Source: Chryseobacterium limigenitum (GTDB lineage: Bacteria; Bacteroidota; Bacteroidia; Flavobacteriales; Weeksellaceae). From it: a DNA stretch of 64,000 bases. The stretch covers positions 218,233 through 282,232 of the forward strand of contig NZ_FPKW01000005.1 in NCBI RefSeq assembly GCF_900114875.1, written 5' to 3'. The position numbers and the translations under genes were made by a program. The notes under the pieces are model-generated. The model saw only the letters and a program-made list of their open reading frames with translations. It did no database searches and was not told the DNA's origin. This document shows, one piece after another, positions 7,992-14,083 of the stretch (the stretch's first letter is position 1; each line of letters starts with the position of its first letter).

Positions 7992-8846
7992 TTAAAACAT
8001 TTGAATATTATTAAATCCTCCTAAATCTACAAATCCTGAAGTCTCTTTTTTAAACTTATTGCAGACAATTTCTTTGATCACGCTCGGAACATCTCTGTAA
8101 TCTTCTATGGAAACACAATTCTGTCCTAATAAATCTTTCCAGCCTTTATCCGCTCTCATCGCTCCATCTGAATGCAAAACGCTGATGTGAAAAACTTCAT
8201 ATTTTTTTTGAGCTTCTTTCAGCAATTCGGTATGAGTAAAGGTCTGCTGACCCGTTCCCATAATTTCTCTGATCGCAGAAGCCGGAAGTGTTTTCAGGCA
8301 AGGTTCGTCGCCTACTGTGAACAATAATCCTTTTTGATTTCTCTTTTCAAAAGCATCCGTTCTGGTGTGAAAAGCGGCAAAATACCAAGCTAATAAATAA
8401 CTTTCTCCGGCATTTCCTCCACCTCCTGATTCAATATAAGTTCGTGTCAGCCACATATCCAATTCTTCATCTCCGGATTCAAACTGACCGACCTGCAAAG
8501 GATAACCATCACATTCATGATCTCCGATTCCTAAGAATAAAAGTGCGGGATCGGGAACTCCGCCCTGAATAATTCCTCCCATTAATTTTGGAAGACCTTC
8601 TTTAATTAATTCATGTGGAATATGTCCCATACTTCCCGTTACGTCCAGTCCTAAAATAATAGGAACAGAATTCGGATGAACCGCAGAATCTCTTGATTCT
8701 CTGAAAGAAATACCTTTAGGATTCATTGATTCGTGCGCCATTCTTTTTGCATTCTGAGTGAAAATCTCACCTACAGATTTTGATGCATACCCTTCTTTTC
8801 TTGCTCTGTCATAACGAGCATCCATGTCGTATCTTGTACTTCCCAT
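7992..8846 (-). CDS. von Willebrand factor A domain protein
   Basis: A 284-residue cytoplasmic vWA protein without signal peptide. The MIDAS-type metal site is visible as DVTGS (residues 68-72) in ILGLDVTGSMG, followed by a glycine-rich segment (SGGGGNAGES) and TVGDEP. Such domains usually hold protein complexes together through a metal-bridged acidic ligand. The 5' gene is a small coiled-coil protein and the 3' gene a PurA-like enzyme, with 2- and 3-bp gaps, so the three products may work as one complex. Confidence 0.85.
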   Translation of the reverse strand: MGSTRYDMDARYDRARKEGYASKSVGEIFTQNAKRMAHESMNPKGISFRESRDSAVHPNSVPIILGLDVTGSMGHIPHELIKEGLPKLMGGIIQGGVPDPALLFLGIGDHECDGYPLQVGQFESGDEELDMWLTRTYIESGGGGNAGESYLLAWYFAAFHTRTDAFEKRNQKGLLFTVGDEPCLKTLPASAIREIMGTGQQTFTHTELLKEAQKKYEVFHISVLHSDGAMRADKGWKDLLGQNCVSIEDYRDVPSVIKEIVCNKFKKETSGFVDLGGFNNIQMF

Positions 8847-8848
8847 AA

Positions 8849-9184
8849 CTAAAATTTTTTACCAAATAAATATTCAAATCTTTTAGTTGAAACTTCCAGT
8901 TGAATATTTAAATTTCTGATTGTTAATGATAATTCTATATCTTTCTGAACGAATGCTTCCGGCTGAAAATCAGCAAATGTCAAACTGTTTTTGTCTAACG
9001 GACTGATGTCTATAAGACCTTCCTGTTCGCGTTCCAGTCTTTTGATTTTCAGTTCAATATCTTCTACTCTGCGTCTGTATATCAACTCTGAATCTTCTCC
9101 GATTGTTCGGGCTCGATCTTCTCTTATCTGGTCATTATTTCTTTGTAATGATTCGATAAATCTGGGTTTTAAGTCTTCTTCCAT
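8849..9184 (-). CDS. Small coiled-coil protein
   Basis: A 111-residue, charged, mostly helical protein. Residues 35-55 (RRVEDIELKIKRLEREQEG) and 80-105 have heptad-like spacing typical of coiled coils, and no catalytic motif is seen. It is the first gene of the operon that continues with the vWA and PurA-like genes. The promoter region carries a 15-bp operator-like palindrome at 9204-9218. Function unknown; adaptor for the vWA protein is the simplest guess. Confidence 0.75.
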   Translation of the reverse strand: MEEDLKPRFIESLQRNNDQIREDRARTIGEDSELIYRRRVEDIELKIKRLEREQEGLIDISPLDKNSLTFADFQPEAFVQKDIELSLTIRNLNIQLEVSTKRFEYLFGKKF

Positions 9185-9203
9185 GTTCTTAAATCTTTTA
9201 TTT

Positions 9204-9218
9204 GTGTTAATAATACAC
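9204..9218 (-). promoter_or_regulatory. Putative NrtR operator upstream of the coiled-coil/vWA/PurA-like operon
   Basis: GTGTTAATAATACAC, an interrupted palindrome (GTGT...ACAC), lies 20 bp upstream of the first start codon. The surrounding 31 bp (9197-9227) match 27 of 31 positions with 10432-10462 upstream of the NADAR gene. Similar 15-mers lie at 10385-10399 and 11418-11432. Confidence 0.6.
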
Positions 9219-9258
9219 TAATTAAAAACTGCATAGTTTTGCCTTAATTCTTTGCGAA

Positions 9259-9807
9259 TTATTTTATGGAGTACATCACATCCGTTCTCAAAACATACTT
9301 TAAGCCATTGATTAAAGTTTTCCCTTCATGTCTTAAAGGATGATGAAAAATCAAGGCAGAACCTTTCTTTGGAGCAACTGTGAATAAATTTTCGAATTCT
9401 GTTTCCCCACCTTCAAAATCATCATTCAAATAGATCATAAATGTGTAAAAACTTTTCTCATATTCATTTCTGATATAACTTCCGTCACGATGCATTTTGA
9501 ATCTCTGCCCCGGAGAATATTTATAAATTCTGAGCATTTCATTAAAATTCAAAACTTTATAGTTTTCATACTCTTGTGGAAGAAATTCAACCGCTTTCCT
9601 GAAAAGATTTTCAGCCAAATCATTATCAAAAATCATCAGTCTGTCATTATTTCTGACTCCTTTATTCATTAGCTGACGACCATGCATATTGATTTTCGCT
9701 TCTTCAAAAATTTTATCTTGTGTCAATTCAATGTAATAATCACATTCTTCATTTGTAAGAAAATTTTCAATCAAAAAAATCTGTGGATGTAATTCTGTCT
9801 TTTTCAT
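9259..9807 (-). CDS. 2-oxoglutarate/Fe(II)-dependent oxygenase (prolyl-4-hydroxylase-like)
   Basis: A 182-residue jelly-roll oxygenase. The iron-binding facial triad is visible: HRD (His106, Asp108) and a distal histidine in PLRHEG (His160). Arg174 in YVLRTD is suited to binding 2-oxoglutarate. FEGGETEF near 131-138 is typical of the P4H/PKHD group. It lies 30 bp downstream of the NADAR gene on the same strand and probably forms a two-gene unit with it. Possible substrates are proteins or nucleic acids. How an oxygenase fits with ADP-ribose removal is not evident from sequence. Confidence 0.85.
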   Translation of the reverse strand: MKKTELHPQIFLIENFLTNEECDYYIELTQDKIFEEAKINMHGRQLMNKGVRNNDRLMIFDNDLAENLFRKAVEFLPQEYENYKVLNFNEMLRIYKYSPGQRFKMHRDGSYIRNEYEKSFYTFMIYLNDDFEGGETEFENLFTVAPKKGSALIFHHPLRHEGKTLINGLKYVLRTDVMYSIK

Positions 9808-9837
9808 ATTATTATTTTGTGTTTAGCTATTGTGTTT

Positions 9838-10380
9838 CTACCCTCTTAATTCGTCTCTTACTTCCATTAAAGCAAATCCTAACAAATTTTCACCATTCCA
9901 TTGAAGTGGATTTTGTGCTTTTGGATCTGTTTCCAACATTCCGATTCCCCAAATTGTATCATATGGACTTGCTTCCACCAAAATTTTATCATTTGTCGAT
10001 AATAGAAAATCTTTGAACTTTTGATTTTGTGAAAATTTTAAAAAATTTCCTCGTTTTACGATATCATATTTTTGTTCGTCCCAAAGTTTCGGATCAAAGT
10101 TTTTGACTTTTCTACCTAAACTTTTTGCAAGATTTGGAGAATCTGATTTTAAAATTTCTTCTAATGTTTCATCATCATTAAATAATTTCGCTTTCCCAGC
10201 CATCATATAATGCTCCGCTGTTTGATATTCAATTCCGTTTTCTTCAAATTGAAAAGGAAACCATTGACTGAAACAAGCTTTTGTAATTTCCTCTTTTACT
10301 GTATGTCCCCAGAAAAATAAGAATTCTATGTTCTCTTTTTTCTGAAATTTCTCTATTGTATTTTGTAATGTGTATTTCAT
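9838..10380 (-). CDS. NADAR (YbiA-like) family protein
   Basis: A 180-residue NADAR-domain protein. The start at 10380 (MKYTLQN) is chosen because the region just upstream is the promoter and operator. Family motifs are FSQW with FPFQF and TAEHYMMAGKAKLF (37-67), GRKVKNF (89-95) and YDTIWGIGM near the C terminus. NADAR proteins act on N-glycosidic bonds: YbiA-like members on riboflavin-pathway intermediates, and others remove ADP-ribose from guanine bases. Placed between nrtR and an array of ADP-ribose hydrolases, the second activity is the likelier one here. Confidence 0.9.
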   Translation of the reverse strand: MKYTLQNTIEKFQKKENIEFLFFWGHTVKEEITKACFSQWFPFQFEENGIEYQTAEHYMMAGKAKLFNDDETLEEILKSDSPNLAKSLGRKVKNFDPKLWDEQKYDIVKRGNFLKFSQNQKFKDFLLSTNDKILVEASPYDTIWGIGMLETDPKAQNPLQWNGENLLGFALMEVRDELRG

Positions 10381-10384
10381 GATT

Positions 10385-10399
10385 GCGTTATTGTTACAC
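10385..10399 (-). promoter_or_regulatory. Putative NrtR operator overlapping the NADAR promoter
   Basis: GCGTTATTGTTACAC, 4 bp upstream of the NADAR start codon. Its edge abuts the -7 box, so a bound repressor would cover the transcription start. Same register relative to the -7 box as the nrtR site. Confidence 0.6.
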
Positions 10400-10430
10400 A
10401 AATGTAAAACAATATGATTTTATTAACCAA
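10399..10430 (-). promoter_or_regulatory. Bacteroidota promoter of the NADAR gene
   Basis: On the minus strand: -33 TTGG (10427-10430), 20-bp spacer, -7 box TACATTTG (10399-10406). This fits the TTG/TAnnTTTG consensus. Confidence 0.6.
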
Positions 10431-10438
10431 ATTTATTT

Positions 10439-10453
10439 GTGTTTATTTTACGC
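10439..10453 (-). promoter_or_regulatory. Second operator-like site upstream of the NADAR gene
   Basis: GTGTTTATTTTACGC, within a 31-bp block (10432-10462) that is nearly identical to 9197-9227. It lies upstream of the -33 element and may allow repression by looping or mark an older promoter copy. Confidence 0.5.
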
Positions 10454-10516
10454 TAATTAAAATAAGTAATTGATTTTCAGTGATAAAAATTTAATTTATT
10501 AAAATATAAATTATAT

Positions 10517-10691
10517 AAATGTTTTACACGAATGACACGATTGATGATTGTTCATTTAAGTTTTCGCTAAAGCCAAAGGATTCGTTGTTCATTAAAAAAC
10601 GGGCTAAAGCCCGTTCCTATTGATGTATATAATTTGAATTTTCCTGGAATTTTACATTAAAAATATTAGTGGAAATTAGTGTAAAACATTT
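10517..10691. repeat. Composite inverted-repeat element in the NADAR-nrtR gap
   Basis: Perfect 13-bp inverted arms AAATGTTTTACAC (10517-10529) and its complement (10679-10691) bracket a second copy of the GGGCTAAAGCCC repeat (10562-10624, palindrome ACGGGCTAAAGCCCGT at 10599-10614). Non-coding. This accounts for most of the 331-bp gap. Confidence 0.65.
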
Positions 10692-10711
10692 GTGTCATTT
10701 GTGTTTAGAAC

Positions 10712-11407
10712 TTATTTAATTTCAAAATAAAATCCTTGTTCTTCAAGCTCTTTATATTTCTCCTGATTGAAAGTAAACAATTTTCCGGGTCTTCCGCTGC
10801 CTTCTTTTTTAACGTTATTGGTTTCATTCAAAAGCCCGTAGCTCATTATTTTCTTTCGGAAATTCCGGCGGTCAATTTCCTGTCCGATAATGGTTTTGTA
10901 AAGATTTTCAAGGTCTGAAAAAGGGAATTCTTCATTAAGAAGATTAAAGCCAATCGGCTGAAATTGAATTTTTGTACGAAGCCTTTTTAATGCAACATCT
11001 ATAATTTTATCATGATCAAAAGCGAGTTTGGGAAGTTTATTGACACTGAACCATTGCGCGTCTTCGGCATCAGAATCTGCAAACAATTCATGATAAGAAG
11101 GGTTCACGAGCCCCAGATAAGCGATAGAAACCACTCTGTTTCTAGGGTCGCGGCCAACATTACCAAAACTATAAAGTTGCTCCAGAAAATCGGGTTTTAT
11201 GCCTGCTTCTTCGTGCAACTCTCTTTTTACCGCGTCATCCAAATTTTCATCATCCAAAACAAGACCTCCGGGAAGCGCCCAACCCCCTTTGAAAGGTTCA
11301 ATATTTCTTTTAATTAAAAGAATTTGAAGATCTTTTTTGTCGAAATATCCGAAAATGACGGCATCAACAGCCACTTTAATATCCTGTAGTTTTTTTGGAG
11401 ACTCCAT
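10712..11407 (-). CDS. nrtR: NrtR-type Nudix transcriptional regulator
   Basis: A 231-residue two-domain protein: an N-terminal Nudix domain (about 10-140) and a C-terminal winged helix (about 150-231) ending in a basic/aromatic segment with GRPGKLF. The Nudix box is complete (residues 48-70, GGLVLDD-E...RELHEEAGI), so the domain could still hydrolyse a nucleotide, unlike some NrtR regulators. In known NrtR proteins the Nudix domain senses ADP-ribose and relieves repression of NAD metabolism genes. It is the first gene of the cluster in transcription order. A 15-bp palindrome next to its own -7 box suggests autoregulation. A sugar-sensing Nudix regulator such as AraR is the alternative, but the neighbourhood argues against it. 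Confidence 0.85.
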   Translation of the reverse strand: MESPKKLQDIKVAVDAVIFGYFDKKDLQILLIKRNIEPFKGGWALPGGLVLDDENLDDAVKRELHEEAGIKPDFLEQLYSFGNVGRDPRNRVVSIAYLGLVNPSYHELFADSDAEDAQWFSVNKLPKLAFDHDKIIDVALKRLRTKIQFQPIGFNLLNEEFPFSDLENLYKTIIGQEIDRRNFRKKIMSYGLLNETNNVKKEGSGRPGKLFTFNQEKYKELEEQGFYFEIK

Positions 11408-11417
11408 AAATTAATTT

Positions 11418-11432
11418 GCGTTACGAATACAC
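11418..11432 (-). promoter_or_regulatory. Putative NrtR operator at its own promoter
   Basis: GCGTTACGAATACAC, 10 bp upstream of the nrtR start. Shares GCGTTA and TACAC with the NADAR-proximal site and abuts the -7 box in the same register. Confidence 0.6.
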
Positions 11433-11462
11433 AAAATTACAATTTAGAATCTTCAATTTCAA
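11432..11462 (-). promoter_or_regulatory. Bacteroidota promoter of nrtR
   Basis: Minus strand: TTG (11460-11462), 20-bp spacer, TAATTTTG (11432-11439). Same geometry as the NADAR promoter. Confidence 0.6.
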
Positions 11463-11530
11463 CATAAAAATAATAATTCTTTACACAATAATTTTCATCA
11501 AATCCATAAACAGCTTTAAATTAAACAATT

Positions 11531-11623
11531 ATGAAAAATTTATTATTCGAAGCTTGTGATAAAATAAAAGTTGATGTAAAAGATTCCGGCAATACCAATT
11601 CTACAGGGGAAAAAATGAAATAA
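11531..11623 (+). CDS. Possible 30-residue peptide
   Basis: ATG at 11531 opens MKNLLFEACDKIKVDVKDSG and the frame closes at 11621-11623 after a Ser/Asn/Thr/Lys-rich end. The peptide is hydrophilic with one cysteine and has no signal or leader motif that I recognise. Two hairpins follow directly (11643-11670 and 11682-11713), as after a short independent transcript. It may be a real small gene or the remnant of a longer one. Coding status is uncertain. Confidence 0.35.
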   Translation: MKNLLFEACDKIKVDVKDSGNTNSTGEKMK

Positions 11624-11642
11624 AATTTCTCGGTAAATAATA

Positions 11643-11670
11643 AATAACCATTTCAAATGAGGTGGTTATT
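11643..11670 (+). terminator. Hairpin after the short ORF
   Basis: AATAACCA (11643-11650) pairs with TGGTTATT (11663-11670), 12-nt loop, followed by ATTG rather than a long T run. Weak terminator or RNA structure. Confidence 0.4.
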
Positions 11671-11681
11671 ATTGAAATATG

Positions 11682-11713
11682 GTAAAATCACTATAAACAA
11701 ATAGTGATTTTAC
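11682..11713. other. Perfect 13-bp hairpin
   Basis: GTAAAATCACTAT (11682-11694) and its exact complement (11701-11713) with a 6-nt loop AAACAA. The plus-strand 3' flank is TTATTGATTT, so it is not a clean intrinsic terminator. It could be a protein-binding palindrome or transcript end, and lies upstream of the putative promoter of the 621-residue gene (TTG at 11717-11719, CAACTTTG at 11739-11746). Confidence 0.5.
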
Positions 11714-11763
11714 TTATTGATTTCCTGATAGTTATAATCAACTTTGGTTTATAAAAAGGAAGA

Positions 11764-11799
11764 AGCCGAAAACCTTAAAGAGTAGGCACAAAAACTAAT
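11764..11799 (+). promoter_or_regulatory. Conserved leader motif upstream of the 621-residue gene
   Basis: Core GAAAACCTTAAAGAGTAGGC in the 5' leader, 11 bp before the ATG. A near copy lies at 13789-13825, 10 bp before the next gene. The two differ at 3 positions plus one inserted base. No terminator follows, so if it acts as RNA it is more likely translational. Confidence 0.55.
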
Positions 11800-11810
11800 C
11801 CACGTAAACC

Positions 11811-13676
11811 ATGAGTCACACTATCAAAGGAAATCTTGCAGCTTATTTATGCGGCAGAGATTGTTCAGAATACCTTAGTCAGGTTAAAGTACGCATTTAC
11901 CTTCCTCTAGCGGATGTCAATATACCAGCTGTATCATCTGCTGAGATTAAAGACACTTTTAGAGAAGTTAAAGAAGAAGAAATTAAGTCTAAACAGGACA
12001 GACTTCTTGCAGAAGCAGAAACAGATATGGAAGGGAATTTTTCCATTAAAATTGATGAAAGATATTCCCGTTCCGCACTAGAAATAGACTTTTATTGCGG
12101 ATCAGTTCCACGACCTCCTTTACCACCTAAAAAAGGAAAAGAAAGACAGTTTCATATCACAACATTCGTTCCTCAATGGAAAACCTCAGAAAATCAGGAA
12201 AACTGGATCGCTAATTTTGCTTACATCATTCCGGATAAATGGTGGTGTTTGATTAAAGGGCGCTATTTTGATGTTTGGACAATTTGCGGAGTATTAACAG
12301 ACTGCAAAACAGGAAAACCTCTTGAAGGCGTTTCTGTAATCGCAATGGATGCCGATTTTATCACTGATGATGAATTGGGAAGAAATACTACAGACAGCAA
12401 CGGACATTTTAAAATTTATTATACTTCTGTTGAGTTTAAGAAAACTTTTCTTTCTCCGATCATTAATATAGAAACAGATGTTGCGCTTCCGTTTGCGAGT
12501 GGTCCTGATGTCTATTTTCAATTGGAATACGGCGGACAAAGGTTTGCATTAGAAACAAAAGCCAATCGACGCAATAATGTAGGCTATTGCTTATGTGTAA
12601 AACTTTGCTCGAAAGAACTTATTCCTGTAGATTCTTCTGTTCCCCCTTCATTTACTCATTTTGGCCTTACTCAACACATTCCGATTCAGGCTGGTATTAA
12701 TTCTGCAACAGGAAAAACTTTAGGAAATTATGCTTTTTTCTCTTCAGTAAATCTTGTGGGTACAATCAGTAAGAAGATCAATACCCAGCCGATGGAATAT
12801 CTTTTTGAATATCAGGAAGTAGCAAATCCTGCGGATGCCTTAAATCCTGCAGGATGGAATCCTATCGTTCCCAATATGATTGATAAAACGGTGATCGGTT
12901 ATTTATGGACATTTACAGGTGATCCTTCCAACCCGATTGCTTATGAACCTTATTTCATTAATGGAACCGGTACAGAAAAAACCGTCACTTTCAACGGAAA
13001 CTGGATACAGGTGCCACAAGATTCTAATTTTGCGCCTCACGTAGATGCAGAAATCTTGAAACTGAATACTGAAAAACTTACAGGAGTAACTTCAATAGAT
13101 ATGGCAATGCCAACCTCAGGAATAGGAAATGCAACGGTATCTGCGGCAAGACCTCATACCTCAAACAGATATTTTGCCATTCGTATGAGACAAAGACAAA
13201 TAAGTAATTCAGCTACAGAAATTGTGGCAGGAACGTCTAAGCCTATTGCTGTTTATAATGTTTTATATCAAAATGTCAATAAATACGGAAGTTGGGCTCA
13301 TACAACAGTTGATAATCAATATATAGCATTATCAGTGGATCTTGAAGAAATTATTTCCGGCAGCAGCGGATGTAGTAAAATAACAACAGATCTGCACATA
13401 AAATATGGAGCAAGAAATGAGAATCTCGGCAATGTAAGCCTTTCTATCGTAGGCCCCCACAAACCCGGACAAAGTTTTGGATTTAATGCTGTCGCTCTTA
13501 TGCCAGCACCGGAAACATTTGGGTCTACTCAATTGGTATTTACACCTCCTACAGATACAGTAGCTGATTTATTAGCCTGTGCTTATACCGTTTCTATTTC
13601 AGCTACGGCATTGCTGACTACCGGAGACAGTAATCTTGGTTCATACTATGATTTTGTATCCTTCTGTAAAGTTTAA
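11811..13676 (+). CDS. Large protein of unknown function with carboxypeptidase-regulatory-like segments
   Basis: A 621-residue protein with no signal peptide or membrane segment. Two regions resemble beta-sandwich carboxypeptidase-regulatory modules: residues 1-75 (TDMEGNFSIKID) and about 160-205 (GVLTDCKTGKPLEGVSVIAMDAD ending TDSNGHFKIYYT). Between them is a Trp/Cys-rich stretch, and the C-terminal 350 residues are beta-rich with Thr/Ser/Gly content. Cysteines occur near the ends of the first and second modules. I cannot name a function. It could be a structural or adhesin-like protein exported by a non-Sec route, or an intracellular assembly component. It shares a leader motif with the small membrane protein downstream, so the two are probably co-regulated. 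Confidence 0.85.
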   Translation: MSHTIKGNLAAYLCGRDCSEYLSQVKVRIYLPLADVNIPAVSSAEIKDTFREVKEEEIKSKQDRLLAEAETDMEGNFSIKIDERYSRSALEIDFYCGSVPRPPLPPKKGKERQFHITTFVPQWKTSENQENWIANFAYIIPDKWWCLIKGRYFDVWTICGVLTDCKTGKPLEGVSVIAMDADFITDDELGRNTTDSNGHFKIYYTSVEFKKTFLSPIINIETDVALPFASGPDVYFQLEYGGQRFALETKANRRNNVGYCLCVKLCSKELIPVDSSVPPSFTHFGLTQHIPIQAGINSATGKTLGNYAFFSSVNLVGTISKKINTQPMEYLFEYQEVANPADALNPAGWNPIVPNMIDKTVIGYLWTFTGDPSNPIAYEPYFINGTGTEKTVTFNGNWIQVPQDSNFAPHVDAEILKLNTEKLTGVTSIDMAMPTSGIGNATVSAARPHTSNRYFAIRMRQRQISNSATEIVAGTSKPIAVYNVLYQNVNKYGSWAHTTVDNQYIALSVDLEEIISGSSGCSKITTDLHIKYGARNENLGNVSLSIVGPHKPGQSFGFNAVALMPAPETFGSTQLVFTPPTDTVADLLACAYTVSISATALLTTGDSNLGSYYDFVSFCKV

Positions 13677-13788
13677 AAAATAGTAATGATGGGTATTTTA
13701 TCCTCTTATATTCTGTAAAACCGAACATAGGATTGTGATTTACCCATCTCTTGCTTATAAAATAGTTTCAAAATAAAACAATAGGTAA

Positions 13789-13825
13789 AGCTGAAAACCT
13801 TAAAAAGTAGGCATAAAAAGCTAAT
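13789..13825 (+). promoter_or_regulatory. Second copy of the conserved leader motif
   Basis: Core GAAAACCTTAAAAAGTAGGC, matching 11764-11799, 10 bp before the ATG of the small membrane protein. Confidence 0.55.
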
Positions 13826-13835
13826 TTATACCATC

Positions 13836-14045
13836 ATGAAAACATTATTAAAAGTCATTATAGTAATCATCATTATTATTGGCGGAGTTTTGATCATCAT
13901 TGTCGGGAAAAAACCTATCCCGGAGCCGGAATGCATCGTTTGCGGTCCAAATCTTGTGAGAATTCTAGGAATTGCTGAAGTGATCCTCGGACTCGGTGCT
14001 TTAGTCATCCAGGGAAACTTGGTAGAGAAGCAAAGAAATTTTTGA
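13836..14045 (+). CDS. Small two-helix membrane protein
   Basis: A 69-residue protein. The first helix (about 4-24) is very rich in Ile/Val, then comes a short Pro/Cys loop (KPIPEPECIVCG), then a second hydrophobic helix (about 41-60) and a charged tail. CxxC in the loop could bind metal or form a disulfide. The preceding gene shares its leader sequence. No recognised family. Confidence 0.75.
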   Translation: MKTLLKVIIVIIIIIGGVLIIIVGKKPIPEPECIVCGPNLVRILGIAEVILGLGALVIQGNLVEKQRNF

Positions 14046-14050
14046 AAATA

Positions 14051-14079
14051 AAAAGACCGATATAATGTATCGGTCTTTT
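14051..14079. terminator. Bidirectional terminator
   Basis: AAAAGACCGATA (14051-14062) pairs with TATCGGTCTTTT (14068-14079), 5-nt loop, with A/T tracts on both sides. It serves the small membrane protein gene and the convergent lepA. Confidence 0.85.
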
Positions 14080-14083
14080 TATA

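Noticed and set aside
11764..11799. Leader motif as a c-di-GMP-I riboswitch
   Set aside because: AAACC, an AAAGAG loop and a GG-containing arm look superficially alike, but the paired helices and the rest of the consensus are missing.
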